From Vibrio sp. Of7-15 (GTDB taxonomy: Bacteria; Pseudomonadota; Gammaproteobacteria; Enterobacterales; Vibrionaceae): a stretch of 39,516 nucleotides of DNA. The stretch is taken from NCBI RefSeq assembly GCF_022347565.1, contig NZ_JAKRGH010000035.1, positions 1-39,516 on the forward strand. The letters run 5' to 3'. Under the pieces are notes generated by a model that searched no databases, had not been told where the DNA came from, and saw nothing but the letters and a program-made list of their open reading frames with translations. The translations under genes and the position numbers were made by a program. Below, piece after piece: positions 1 to 8,985 of the stretch; within the stretch, counting starts at the first letter, position 1; each line of letters begins with the position of its first letter.

Positions 1-12
1 AAGATCACAGGA

Positions 13-251
13 CTAGGTATGCCTAAAACCATGCGAGTTGCTTAAATTTCCCGCAAACGGTAGCATTTTAAGCCCAATTTGATTTAGGAAACAAAGCCCA
101 TCTTCACGAGACATTCCAGTCACTTCACAGATGGATTCTAATGTTGTATTCAATGTATCTTCATCGATAACATTGTCGTTTTTCTTTTTTCAAATGCTTT
201 TTCAATGCTCTCATTGAGCAGTTTCTGTTGTTCTCTATTTGTATTACTCAT
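13..251 (-). pseudogene. Small hypothetical gene broken by a one-base frameshift
   Basis: Read on the minus strand, an ATG at 249-251 opens a frame beginning MSNTNREQQKLLNES that soon runs into a stop. Moving one base at the A6GA5 run (plus-strand T-runs at 179-190) restores a coherent frame that continues through VIDEDTLNTTLESICEVTG and GMSREDGLCFLNQIG to a TAG at 13-15. The 239-base span is one base short of 80 codons, so a single missing A in the homopolymer explains it. The product would be about 79 residues, helical and cytoplasmic, with no family I recognise. It could be a genuine pseudogene, a sequencing indel in a homopolymer, or an expressed frameshift. The A-runs do not form a correctly phased classical -1 slippery heptamer. 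No clear ribosome binding site precedes the ATG. Confidence 0.45.
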
Positions 252-390
252 CTTCTAACTCAATTTGTATTTATTTTATTGTAATTATACCTTTTTTCTA
301 TATTTCTCTTTCTGTAAATCATTGATTTAAAAATACTTAAATGGATGTTACCTTTAAGCGCGTTTAGATTAACCTGTTGTAGGAGGTGGT

Positions 391-1653
391 ATGTTAAGTG
401 ATGCTTTTAAGTTTATTGGGGCTAAGTGTACTGTTGCGGGGATCGTATTATTTTCTCCGGTAAGCTTTGCCGCTAGCTTTGATTGTACCCAGGCCCAATC
501 TGATATAGAGCACATGATTTGTGATAATCCGTCGTTAAGTAAGATGGACGAAGTGATAAACACACTTTATTTTAAAGCGGTTAAAGTGAGCAACAGCAAT
601 GCGCTTAAAACGGAACAAAGGCAGTGGCTAAAACAAAGACAGGATGCTTGCCACACTTTACGTTATTGTGAGCAGTTCTTTATCAGCAGAATCACAGATC
701 TTATCGATGCATCACACATGGTGCAAAATGATTTGACCAAAGGAATGACCTACCCGGATGTTGCCACGTTAGATGACATATCAGCCAGTGCTTATCAAAC
801 TAAGTTTCTTAAAGAGAGCAATAACCCGTGGCCACGAAAACAGCTTCGTCAGCATCAATGGATAACGAACCTGCAAGTTGCAACAACAAGTGATGCAATA
901 TATGTGTATTTTATGGCAGATGGCAATGGCGAAACGAGTGATCAAGAAATCGCACTGTATGAATACAATCTACTGACTGATGAAGCATTTAAGATTGCGA
1001 ACGTGAGTTACTACGATCAGTACAGTAGTAATTACTTGCGAGGGAATCAAATTCATTACCATGCTATTGATGAGAAGAATAAACAAGTAACGGAGTTTGC
1101 TTATACCATTGGTAGCCGAGTGAATCACGAACAGGTAAATATATATACTGAGAAGTTTTATAAACAAAACAGAGTCAGTATTTACACGGCTTCTATGAAA
1201 GATAGAGCGGTTGCTCACGGTAAAGATAAGTTAGCCATTAGTAACCGGGGAATGGCTAAAGAGATTGGGCCTAATAAACGTGCAGGCCTTGATGAGGCTT
1301 TATTGACACTGAGCGATAAGGTCAGCTCTATAGATAATGTTGAGCGTTACCGAAAAGTGAATTCTATCGCGGTATATGACAATACAACCAATGATATTCA
1401 TATTGTTAGCAAAGACATTATGGACGATTGGTACATAAAAAACATTGTGTGGGCACCAGATGACAGCTCTATCTATTTTGATAATTCAGGTACGTTTGCT
1501 TGTATTTGGGAATACAATGTAGCGAGTGATAAGCTAATAAAAATCGTGCCAGAGCATAGCGCAGAAAACCCTGTTCCATTTACCTATGAAGGGCAGGATT
1601 ACATTGTATACAAAGATGAGGGCAAGTTAATGCTCGCCGCAAGACCACATTAA
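391..1653 (+). CDS. Secreted protein with N-terminal LprI-like domain
   Basis: A 420-residue protein preceded by a very strong AGGAGG site. Residues 1-28 form a signal peptide ending near SFAA. The segment from about 30 to 110 matches the lysozyme-inhibitor LprI/YecT pattern: FDCTQAQSDIEHMICDNPSLS, then QRQWLKQRQDAC and a further Cys pair before an RITDL end. Its four cysteines probably form disulfides in the periplasm. The remaining ~300 residues look beta-rich (for example IVWAPDDSSIYFDNSGTFACIW) and resemble TolB/WD-type propeller blades, but this is an inference. LprI domains are known in lysozyme inhibitors and in many uncharacterised secreted proteins, so inhibition of lysozyme is not shown here. 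The gene is followed by its own hairpin terminator, so it appears monocistronic. Confidence 0.75.
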   Translation: MLSDAFKFIGAKCTVAGIVLFSPVSFAASFDCTQAQSDIEHMICDNPSLSKMDEVINTLYFKAVKVSNSNALKTEQRQWLKQRQDACHTLRYCEQFFISRITDLIDASHMVQNDLTKGMTYPDVATLDDISASAYQTKFLKESNNPWPRKQLRQHQWITNLQVATTSDAIYVYFMADGNGETSDQEIALYEYNLLTDEAFKIANVSYYDQYSSNYLRGNQIHYHAIDEKNKQVTEFAYTIGSRVNHEQVNIYTEKFYKQNRVSIYTASMKDRAVAHGKDKLAISNRGMAKEIGPNKRAGLDEALLTLSDKVSSIDNVERYRKVNSIAVYDNTTNDIHIVSKDIMDDWYIKNIVWAPDDSSIYFDNSGTFACIWEYNVASDKLIKIVPEHSAENPVPFTYEGQDYIVYKDEGKLMLAARPH

Positions 1654-1677
1654 AATAAAAATCATATAGTGCCATCT

Positions 1678-1726
1678 AGCCTGTAACGTTATTAATACTT
1701 TCTATACGTTGCAGGCTTATTTTTAA
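1678..1726 (+). terminator. Rho-independent terminator after the LprI-like gene
   Basis: AGCCTGTAACG at 1678-1688 pairs with CGTTGCAGGCT at 1707-1717 (11 pairs, one of them a wobble) around an 18-base loop, followed by TATTTTTAA. It separates the LprI-like gene from the AraC-type regulator. Confidence 0.7.
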
Positions 1727-1737
1727 GGGTCGTTATT

Positions 1738-2445
1738 ATGGAAGACAGCCTCACGATACGAACATACACTAAGCAGCGTAAAGGCCATGCTCACCTTCAT
1801 CATCAGTTAGTGTTACCAATACAAGGGGTGATTCTTATTGAACTTGACGGGTATGAGGGCAAAGTCGCTGTTGGAGAGTGTGTTGTTATTCAGGCGGGTA
1901 CTTTTCATCTATTTAGAGCCGATGAAGCTGCTCGATTTATTGTGGCTGATCTTAATACGTTACCATGTAACTTATTAAGTATGGATTCTTTGGTTTTCTC
2001 AATTTCCTCTCCTCTGAAAAGTTATCTTTCTTTTGTTGAAAGGCAATTAGAGCATCAAGTAGATAGCTCGATAGAAAGCACTATGATCCTGATGTTTCAT
2101 CAACTTTTAGCATTACAAAAAGCGAATGAGCAAATGGATCCCAGAATTAGAGTGGTTATTCAGCATATATCAGAAGATTTGGCTGCTGAATTTACTGTGA
2201 ATGGATTAGCGAGTCTTGCTTGTTTGAGCCCCACGCAATTTAAGAAAGTGTTTAAGCAGTCTACGGGGCAAAGTGTACTTCAATACATAACAGCACAAAA
2301 AATGGAAAGAGCAAAAGCACTTTTAACTCACACTGATATTCCTGTTCAGTTGATATCAGAGCAAGTTGGTTATGGCGATGTGTCGGCATTCAGTCGACGG
2401 TTTTCTGTATTTTTTGGTATCTCACCTCGTCAACTAAGAGGCTAA
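1738..2445 (+). CDS. AraC-family transcriptional regulator
   Basis: A 235-residue regulator. The N-terminal half (about 1-90) is cupin-like, with an HLHHQLVLPIQG strand pair and GECVVIQAGTFHLFRAD, a typical ligand-sensing barrel of AraC regulators. The C-terminal ~100 residues carry the two helix-turn-helix units: FTVNGLASLACLSPTQFKKVFKQ is the first and VQLISEQVGYGDVSAFSRRF the second, ending in FGISPRQLRG. Length and order are normal for the family. The gene lies 109 bases upstream of a co-oriented EamA-type exporter, so control of that transporter is the simplest inference. The ligand cannot be read from the sequence. Confidence 0.88.
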   Translation: MEDSLTIRTYTKQRKGHAHLHHQLVLPIQGVILIELDGYEGKVAVGECVVIQAGTFHLFRADEAARFIVADLNTLPCNLLSMDSLVFSISSPLKSYLSFVERQLEHQVDSSIESTMILMFHQLLALQKANEQMDPRIRVVIQHISEDLAAEFTVNGLASLACLSPTQFKKVFKQSTGQSVLQYITAQKMERAKALLTHTDIPVQLISEQVGYGDVSAFSRRFSVFFGISPRQLRG

Positions 2446-2554
2446 ATATCGTCTTACAAGACAGATTAAGCGTCTTTTCTGCAAACTAAGTTAATATCTG
2501 TAACTTTATACTGAAGCTCATGGAAAAACAAAACAGACCATAAAAAGGTTATGC

Positions 2555-3463
2555 ATGAGTCAGTCTTTAGTCAGTAAAAATACAGAAACCCATGGCGTAT
2601 CTGCCATTTTATTTGCTTCTTTATTATGGGGAACCACGGGGACGGCTGCATCGCTGGCTCCAAACTTAAGCCCTTTGGCTATTGGACCATTTTCTATGGG
2701 CGTAGGTGGTTTAATGCTCGCAATCGTTGCGGCAAAGCACCTTAGGAATGATGCTAAGCGATTGATCAAAGAGTCGAATTTACTTTGGGTTGGTGCCATT
2801 GCTTTAGCTCTGTACCCACTGGCTTTTTACAGTTCTATGCGCTTAGCTGGTGTCGCGATAGGGACGGTTGTATCCATTGCCAGTGCGCCGTTTTTTGTTG
2901 CTGTGATTGAGTGTCTTTTTAGCAAAGAACATAGTATAGATCGCCAGTGGGTATTGAGCTTCATTATTGGTGCTCTTGGTATTTCACTGCTGACTTTTTC
3001 AGAAACTAACCTACCTAGTAACCATTCAGAGCAAGCAGATAAATATATAGGTATCTGTCTTGGTTTTATGGCTGGTTTTACTTATGCGCTGTATTCTTGG
3101 GCGGCGAAAGGATTAATAAAACAAGGGGTAAGCGCTCAATCAGCCATGGGAAGTATATTTGGCTTTGGTGCTGTGTTGCTTCTTCCTATTTTGGCTTTTA
3201 CTGGTCGTGAGTTATTTGCTACTTCGATGAATACTGCGGTAGCACTCTATATGGCCGTGATTCCAATGTTTTTAGGTTATGTGTGCTTTGGTTATGGGCT
3301 TAAAAGTGTCTGTGTGAGTAAAGCCTGTTTACTTACGCTTTTTGAGCCAGCAGTGGCAACCGTATTTGCGGTGGTGATAGTAGGTGAATCTATATCATTG
3401 GCTGGTTGGGTTGGCGTTATATTTATTATGCTCTGTTTACTGCTACAGTCATATAAGCCATAG
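2555..3463 (+). CDS. EamA/DMT-family transporter
   Basis: A 302-residue, very hydrophobic inner-membrane protein with about ten predicted helices in two homologous halves, as expected for the drug/metabolite transporter (EamA/RhaT) superfamily. Family-like landmarks are the N-terminal ILFASLLWGTTG, the end of half one (TVVSIASAPFFVAVIECLF) and the end of half two (ACLLTLFEPAVATVFAVVIVGE). An AAAAGG site lies just upstream of the ATG. Proteins of this type export amino acids, metabolites or drugs, and the substrate cannot be assigned. The AraC regulator immediately upstream on the same strand probably controls it. Confidence 0.87.
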   Translation: MSQSLVSKNTETHGVSAILFASLLWGTTGTAASLAPNLSPLAIGPFSMGVGGLMLAIVAAKHLRNDAKRLIKESNLLWVGAIALALYPLAFYSSMRLAGVAIGTVVSIASAPFFVAVIECLFSKEHSIDRQWVLSFIIGALGISLLTFSETNLPSNHSEQADKYIGICLGFMAGFTYALYSWAAKGLIKQGVSAQSAMGSIFGFGAVLLLPILAFTGRELFATSMNTAVALYMAVIPMFLGYVCFGYGLKSVCVSKACLLTLFEPAVATVFAVVIVGESISLAGWVGVIFIMLCLLLQSYKP

Positions 3464-4005
3464 ACTGTGCTTCTCTGTCATTTTAATTATCGTCTAGGTT
3501 GAAGTCATTGTCTTAACGCTGGCTTTGTCTCCTACCAGTCATAGGTATTTTTTTTAACATTAGGTGATAGATGATTATAGAAATACAAATGTCATTTGTT
3601 TGATAGGAAGACATATAATTTCGTCGCTGATGAACATTGGCACTATCGTTTGTTTAGCTGCTCTATGGTGGAGTTTTTAAGTTTGGTTTACAAAGTAAAA
3701 GATAAGAGGACTCTTTTACGGCCGTAATGACTACACTAATGTAGAAATAGCATAAGATGATTAAGATCTAGAGTTACTTATTTCTATCATTTTGAGTATA
3801 AGCACCTGATGTAGCCGATTCTTGAAACGTACTCAAATAATACAGTTACCTAGCTACATTTGGGGATGAACGATATCTATAACGCACCTGCGGTGTGTAC
3901 CTCAGAAATCAAAAAGTAAGTCGCTTTAAAGGGCGAACCTTGCTGTTTTGCTAGCAATAGCAGCCTACTTTTAGTGGTAGGCTGTTTATCCCGCCACTCT
4001 TCTTT
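3464..4005. other. Intergenic region with several small hairpins
   Basis: I see no convincing open reading frame in this 542-base stretch between the EamA gene and the convergent acetyltransferase gene. The right end, about 3880-3990, is rich in short inverted repeats: CACC-TGC-GGTG, an imperfect GTCGC..GGCGAAC stem, the palindrome TTGCTAGCAA, and an 8-bp stem at 3961-3984. It may be the structured 3' end of a transcript or an unannotated small RNA. I cannot place a promoter for one. Confidence 0.4.
3961..3987. terminator. Hairpin, possible terminator near the acetyltransferase gene end
   Basis: CAGCCTAC at 3961-3968 pairs perfectly with GTAGGCTG at 3977-3984 around an 8-base loop. The plus strand continues with TTTATC, only a weak T-run. 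It lies just downstream of the minus-strand acetyltransferase gene, so it could end transcripts from either side, but the poor T-tract leaves this uncertain. Confidence 0.45.
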
Positions 4006-4560
4006 TTACATATCGAGGTAACGGATCGGTTTCGCTGGGCTTCCTACGCACACTGCATTATCAGGCAAGTCTTTTGTAACGACGCTGCCTGCACCTACCA
4101 CAACGTTGTTTCCAATGGTAGCGCCAGGGCAAACCGTTACGTTAGCTCCTAACCACACATCGTTACCTATCGTAATGGCCTTGGCAAATTCATCGCCCGA
4201 AGCGCGCTCTATGGGATCCAATGGATGGCCCGCTGTGGATATCACAACCCCAGGCGCTAGCAGGCAGTTATTACCAATGGTGATTGGTGCACCATCAAGA
4301 ATTGTGCAGCCATGGTTGGCGTAAAATCCGGTGCCAGTTTTAATGTTATAGCCGTAATCACAGTTAAATGGCGATTCCACCCACGCATCATCACAACTAT
4401 TCAGTAACTGCTGAATAATGGCAATGCGTATCTCTTTTTGAGTCGGACAAGTTTGATTTAATTGGAAACATAATGCTTTGGCTGTTTGCCTCTCTTCGGT
4501 GAGTTCGGTATCCCACGCTTGGTAGGTTAATCCGGCGATCATTTTTTCTTTTTCGGTCAT
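4006..4560 (-). CDS. maa: Sugar O-acetyltransferase (maltose/galactoside acetyltransferase type)
   Basis: A 184-residue cytoplasmic enzyme of the hexapeptide-repeat acyltransferase family, the usual length for Maa/LacA/NodL proteins. The N-terminal ~55 residues match the Mac domain (EKEKMIAGLTYQAWDTEL). A left-handed beta helix of hexapeptide repeats then runs through ITIGNNCLLAPGVVI and IGNDVWLGANVTVCPGATIG. The catalytic His is expected in STAGHPLD, and the C-terminal GSPAKPIRYL loop is characteristic. Family members transfer acetyl from acetyl-CoA to the 6-hydroxyl of maltose, glucose or galactosides. Which sugar is used here is not determinable. The gene stands alone on the minus strand. 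Confidence 0.87.
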   Translation of the reverse strand: MTEKEKMIAGLTYQAWDTELTEERQTAKALCFQLNQTCPTQKEIRIAIIQQLLNSCDDAWVESPFNCDYGYNIKTGTGFYANHGCTILDGAPITIGNNCLLAPGVVISTAGHPLDPIERASGDEFAKAITIGNDVWLGANVTVCPGATIGNNVVVGAGSVVTKDLPDNAVCVGSPAKPIRYLDM

Positions 4561-5745
4561 TGGGATCTCAATAGCGGGTAACGTAGACGCCTATTATGGA
4601 CGGAATATTGCGTTAATTAAGCATGCTTGAGTAGGAAAAAGCGGCCAGATCACACTCTGCACCGAGCTTTTTATCTTGTGCGTAAGCGTAAGTTAGCTGA
4701 GATTCATCTGGGGAATAAGCCTTTGGATTCACCTGTTAGTGAGTTATGAAATATGAGAGATTCTTTGGAGAAAGTTGTACCAATTAGTGAGCAGAGTTAC
4801 CCTAGTTTTCCGGTCTATCTTCTATTCAAATAAAAAGAGTGGTTACCCATATACAATCTATGTTTCTAATAATTATAGGACGCTCTTAAATAAAAGCTCT
4901 TACTTTGAAGTGAGATGCCTTTACTTTAATAAGGGTAGGGTGAGGTTAATTATTTTGAGTGATTTTTTATCATGCGCAGCACTCATGTTTTTTAAAAGAG
5001 GAAATATGAATTTCTTTGTTTTTCAATATGACATTCCTTTTTATTTATTTGATTTTGTTGATATTTATTTTTTTATTTTTATTAATATGCGATTTTTTAA
5101 TCGTTATTTGTATTTTATCTATTATGAGTATTAAATGAGGAAGGCCGCTCTTCCACTTTTATAATATGGAAACTATGTGTAATTAATTTCATTAAGCATA
5201 ATGGCATAATATTTAATTTGTTATTTGAAATCCTGGTATGACCACAATAAAAATCATTTTCATACAAATAATTTTTAGGTATGTTTTGCGACTTCAATTT
5301 TCTGTTAGTGATAAATGGATATTACCTAGTATCTATAAAAGTAAATGAGATAAATTCATGTCTAATCAAAGTTTACAGATTAATCCATATTTTTTATCTC
5401 TGTTACTAAGTAATAGCGAAGTTAAGCATAGTAATCTGTACTTTTGTTTAGCCTGAAAGAGTTTAAAAGTTAGAGTTAATTAATAAGTGGCTGAATTATT
5501 AAAATAATGACGTTAGCAAAGTCATGTAACTGCAACTGATAAATAGGTCTATGAGGTATCTATCATAGTCTATGCGTTTAATAATAAGATATTAAAAAGA
5601 CAAGGATTTTAGATTTAAAAATATGAATTAAGCATGAGATTGGTTTTTAAATTATCCATCTTTTTTTAATGAATTCATATTCGTTTTTATCTATAAGTTT
5701 TATTTTATCTTTAACTGCATGAAATACATGCGATTAAGGCAAAAA
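4561..5745. other. AT-rich intergenic region without a convincing gene
   Basis: About 1.2 kb separates the acetyltransferase start from the chemoreceptor start. It is markedly AT-rich. The longest frame, a TTG-started 119-codon frame at 4775-5134, encodes a Phe/Tyr/Ile-dominated sequence that looks like translated AT-rich DNA, and it has no recognisable motif. The last ~200 bases probably hold the chemoreceptor promoter, but I could not choose one. AT-rich stretches of this kind are often H-NS-bound or recently acquired DNA, which is inference only. Confidence 0.45.
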
Positions 5746-7653
5746 ATGAAATCATTAGGGTTTAAAAAAACAATATTAATATCAATAATAATATTGTTTA
5801 CGTTAGGGTTATTGGCATCAAATTGGTTTGCTTTTAACTCATTAAAACTAAGTACAATAAGCAATATTAATACACAGTCATTGTCTATTATTCGTTATGA
5901 AACCGAACAAATAGAAGAATGGTTTCAAAATAAAAGTGAGGTAATTAGTGCCCTCGCAAAGAGCTACGAAAGGAACGATTTAGAAGAACGTTATGTTGAT
6001 ATTGCAAGATTGACAGCAGATGCGGGTGATTTGACTGGGGTTTATTTTGGCTTCGATGATGGCCGTGCATACTCCAGTGCGACGGGGCCAAGATGGATAG
6101 ACGGTGTTGCAGACCCTGATAAGTATAGCCACAAAAACCTTCCATGGTACCTATTAGGCAAGGCTAAAAAAGGTCTAAATATCACTGATATTTATAAAGA
6201 TCCAGAAACAGGAAAAGAAATTGTTTCTATTGTAAATAGCGTCTCCGATGGTGTGGTTATGGGAGATATAGAGTTGTCTATTTTGGAGGAAACGGTAGAT
6301 AACGTTAAATTCCCTGGTGCTATTGCCGTGATATTAGATGGAAAAGGCAAGCCTTTAGTCAGTAACGCAACCGTGTCAAATTCAGCGTATGAGTTTGATG
6401 GTCTTGGAATAGAAGAAGTCCGTGGACTTATGCTATCTCAACCTGAGGTCCATAAAGCTTATAATGTGAATGGTGTTGATAAAATAGTTTTTACTGAAGA
6501 AATAAAGCTTTTGAATGGCAAGAAATGGTATTTGTTGATCAGCATTAATAAAGATGTAGCCTACGCTGCTGTTGATGAGGCATTAACGAATGCAATGATT
6601 ACGTCTTTGATTATGATTTTGACGGCAATCGCTCTTGTAACTGCATTACTGAATGTCTTGTATCGTCCTATTTTATCTCTAAAAGAAGTGGTTATTGATT
6701 TATCACAGGGTAATGGTGATCTTACTCGTCGGCTACCAGTAACGAGTAATGATGACTTAGGGGAAATATCGGAAGGTATTAATGTCTTTATTGCTAATTT
6801 GCAATCTCTAATGATCGACATATCTCAGTCTTCTACATTCATTTCATCGAGTGTTGATCAGTTAAAAAGTCAAGTGACTGCTAATAGTGCGGTGCTGAAC
6901 GCACACTCTGCGGAAACAGAGCAAATTGTGGCAGCTATTGAAGAGATGAGCTCTACGGCAAGTGATGTTGCTAATAATGCTTCAGAAGCTTCTCAATTTA
7001 CTCATAAAACAAATACACAAGTGGAAGAATCTAAATCTATTGTTAATAGCGCAACAGCCACAGTATCGCTACTTGTTGATAATGTTGAAGATACATCGGA
7101 GAGTATTTCGAACATAAGCCAAGATACGACAGATATTACTCATGTACTGGAAGTGATCGGTGATCTTGCTGAACAAACAAACTTGTTAGCGTTAAATGCC
7201 GCGATAGAAGCCGCTAGGGCAGGTGAGAAAGGTCGAGGTTTTGCTGTTGTTGCTGATGAAGTTCGTGCCCTTGCAGCGAGAACACAAGCGAGTACCGCGG
7301 AGATTGAGCAGACGTTGAGTAAACTTAATGTTGGATCCAAGGCGGCTATTTTAGCGATGGATAATACGAAATCTACGTGCAAGCAAACGGCTGAAAATAC
7401 ATTACGGGTGGAACAAGAGTTGAGCCGAGTCTCAGAGTCCGTGATCTATATGAATGACTTAAATATGCAGATTGCCACTGCTGCTGAAGAGCAGAGTTCT
7501 GTATCTGGTGAAATCACTCGGAATATGGCCTCTATTCGTGAGATCGTGGAAGAGCTTTCTGTGAATGGTCAAGCAACAGAAAGTGAAACTATGAACCTTG
7601 CTTCGGCTAATGGTCAGCTTAAATCTGTTGTTGGCCAATTTAAATTAAGCTAA
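5746..7653 (+). CDS. Methyl-accepting chemotaxis protein with dCache-like sensor
   Basis: A transmembrane chemoreceptor of about 635 residues. I chose the ATG at 5746 because TAAGG sits six bases upstream; an in-frame ATG at 5719 would add nine residues but lacks a good site. Order: an N-terminal membrane helix ([19 protein letters not shown]), a periplasmic dCache-like ligand domain of about 230 residues with the hallmark segment [19 protein letters not shown], a second membrane helix ([20 protein letters not shown]), a HAMP linker with [10 protein letters not shown], and a cytoplasmic signalling coiled coil. The coiled-coil tip [19 protein letters not shown] followed by [15 protein letters not shown] is the CheA/CheW-contacting hairpin. 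It senses a small molecule, often an amino or organic acid for this domain type. It probably adapts through methylation, and a hairpin follows the gene. Confidence 0.9.
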   Translation: MKSLGFKKTILISIIILFTLGLLASNWFAFNSLKLSTISNINTQSLSIIRYETEQIEEWFQNKSEVISALAKSYERNDLEERYVDIARLTADAGDLTGVYFGFDDGRAYSSATGPRWIDGVADPDKYSHKNLPWYLLGKAKKGLNITDIYKDPETGKEIVSIVNSVSDGVVMGDIELSILEETVDNVKFPGAIAVILDGKGKPLVSNATVSNSAYEFDGLGIEEVRGLMLSQPEVHKAYNVNGVDKIVFTEEIKLLNGKKWYLLISINKDVAYAAVDEALTNAMITSLIMILTAIALVTALLNVLYRPILSLKEVVIDLSQGNGDLTRRLPVTSNDDLGEISEGINVFIANLQSLMIDISQSSTFISSSVDQLKSQVTANSAVLNAHSAETEQIVAAIEEMSSTASDVANNASEASQFTHKTNTQVEESKSIVNSATATVSLLVDNVEDTSESISNISQDTTDITHVLEVIGDLAEQTNLLALNAAIEAARAGEKGRGFAVVADEVRALAARTQASTAEIEQTLSKLNVGSKAAILAMDNTKSTCKQTAENTLRVEQELSRVSESVIYMNDLNMQIATAAEEQSSVSGEITRNMASIREIVEELSVNGQATESETMNLASANGQLKSVVGQFKLS

Positions 7654-7664
7654 AGAGCCTGAGT

Positions 7665-7716
7665 AGCTTTGAGGGACACTGCGTACCGAGGTTGGACCCG
7701 GTGTACCCTCTTAGCT
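7665..7716. other. Imperfect stem-loop after the chemoreceptor gene
   Basis: AGCT..GAGGG-ACAC at 7665-7679 pairs with GTGT-A-CCCTC..AGCT at 7701-7716, with one bulged base and a large loop. It begins 12 bases after the stop codon. There is no T-run, so it is at best a weak terminator or an mRNA-stabilising 3' structure. Confidence 0.35.
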
Positions 7717-7895
7717 ATAAAAATGACAATGGCTGACTTACAGTGGCCATTGAACTTACCATCCATTACCTAGCCAACTTAGTTTATGCAATATCTTATT
7801 CGTTGAGAGGTACAAGCTAGTCTATCCTTGAATGTATAGAAAAGGGGTAGGCTAGACTCCAAGAACTTAAAAGCATCATAAGGCGGGGGCATAAT

Positions 7896-8747
7896 GTGAG
7901 TAAACGCTTATTGTTATTTATGCTCGCTGCTGTATTTTCTGCCTCTGCCTCTGCCTCTGCCTCTGCCTCTGCCTCTGCCTCTGCCTCTGCCTCTGCCTCT
8001 GCCTCTGCCTCTGATGTCGTTATTTATGTTGATCATGCATACCGCCCTTATAACTATGAAGAAAACGGTAAAGTGAAAGGCATGTACATTGATGTATTGA
8101 ATACAGCCTTTTCTCGTATGCAAGGCTTTCGGGTGACAATAGAAGCGGTTCCTTGGGTGAGGGCAAAACGTTATATGGAGGTCGGCAAAGGGTTTGCTAT
8201 TGTGCCCGTGTTCTTCCATGGGCACGACTGGCCTTATTTACACCCATATTCAATTCCATTTAGTAAAGAAAGCATTGAAGTACTGTGTGATGAAAGTGTA
8301 CTCAGCACGCCAAGGCCAAATTGGCCAGATGATTATAAAGGCTTAAAAATAGGCAAACCGTCAGGGAATGGATGGGGTGGATCTCGTTTTGAAAAAATGG
8401 TGAAGCAAGGAATGATTACCTTAGAGGACTCTTCTACGACGACGATGATGATTAAAAAAATAGGTAAGAAACGATTAGATTGCATCATGATTGAAAGACT
8501 ATCTTTTAATTATTATATGAAAAAGCTGAAAAGCGCAGGGGAATATGATGAAGGTGGTGAAGATGCCCTTTTGAAGAAAGGAGCGGTGATCAGTGAAGGT
8601 TTGATCTATATGGGCTATTCACGCCCTGCTCGCGAGGCGGGTACTTACCCATTCCAATTTGACTTCATGCAACAATTTGATTCCATCATGTTTAAGATGC
8701 TGGAATCTGGAGAGGTCGAAAGAATCATGGCGTCATATCAGGAGTAG
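7896..8747 (+). CDS. Periplasmic solute-binding protein (family 3-like) with Ser-Ala repeat in the signal region
   Basis: A 283-residue secreted protein starting at GTG 7896, just after AGGCGGGGG. Residues 1-14 (MSKRLLLFMLAAVF) form the hydrophobic core of a signal peptide. Residues 15-39 are twelve Ser-Ala pairs plus a Ser, offering many possible Ala-X-Ala cleavage points. The mature part starts near DVVIYVDHAYRPYNYEENGKVKGMYIDVL, the typical first strand and helix of family 3 solute-binding proteins. It continues with VPWVRAKRYMEVGKGFAIVP and a DCIMIERLSFNYYM segment. Genes for membrane permease subunits are absent here, so it may be a stand-alone receptor-like binder, such as those related to amino-acid binding or ligand delivery to chemoreceptors. 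The chemoreceptor just upstream makes the second role possible but unproven. Confidence 0.8.
   Translation: MSKRLLLFMLAAVFSASASASASASASASASASASASASDVVIYVDHAYRPYNYEENGKVKGMYIDVLNTAFSRMQGFRVTIEAVPWVRAKRYMEVGKGFAIVPVFFHGHDWPYLHPYSIPFSKESIEVLCDESVLSTPRPNWPDDYKGLKIGKPSGNGWGGSRFEKMVKQGMITLEDSSTTTMMIKKIGKKRLDCIMIERLSFNYYMKKLKSAGEYDEGGEDALLKKGAVISEGLIYMGYSRPAREAGTYPFQFDFMQQFDSIMFKMLESGEVERIMASYQE
7938..8012 (+). repeat. Hexanucleotide microsatellite (TCTGCC)12
   Basis: Twelve uninterrupted copies of TCTGCC at 7938-8009, plus a final TCT, lie inside the signal-peptide region of the solute-binding protein gene. They encode alternating Ser and Ala. Six-base steps preserve the frame, so length changes would alter the signal-peptide tail without switching the gene off. 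Confidence 0.97.
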
Positions 8748-8811
8748 AATTATTTTTAAATTGCCTTATTCTAACCAAAAATATACTTTTTAACGGTGTA
8801 ACTCTTATTAT

Positions 8812-8855
8812 AAAATAATATTAACTATGTTATAGATAGTTAATATTATTTTTTC
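8812..8855. terminator. Long AT-rich bidirectional terminator
   Basis: A perfect 17-bp stem, AAAATAATATTAACTAT (8812-8828) with its complement at 8836-8852, closes a 7-base loop and runs into TTTC. The A-run before and T-run after make it usable in both directions. It sits between two convergent genes (the solute-binding protein and a small minus-strand gene). Confidence 0.75.
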
Positions 8856-8985
8856 TTTATATTTGGATCTTTTATCTAACTGTTGTTAAATTCAGAACAT
8901 CGTTTATGAGACAGTTCAACTAACTCGGAATAAGAAAGTCGATATTTTTCGTTTACGTTATTAATATCATCGAAGGTAAAAACCC

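Noticed and set aside
179-190. Programmed -1 frameshift at the A6GA5 run
   Set aside because: The zero-frame phasing does not match the X XXY YYZ heptamer and no downstream stimulatory structure is evident.
3643-3662. Sigma-54-type -24/-12 promoter (TGGCAC..TTTG)
   Set aside because: The GC of the -12 element is missing and no gene follows on that strand.
4775-5134. 119-codon TTG-started frame
   Set aside because: Composition is Phe/Tyr/Ile-rich, as random AT-rich DNA gives. No ribosome binding site, motif or neighbour supports it.
7914-8225. Minus-strand frame with an Arg-Gly repeat
   Set aside because: It is only the reverse translation of the TCTGCC microsatellite inside the binding-protein gene.
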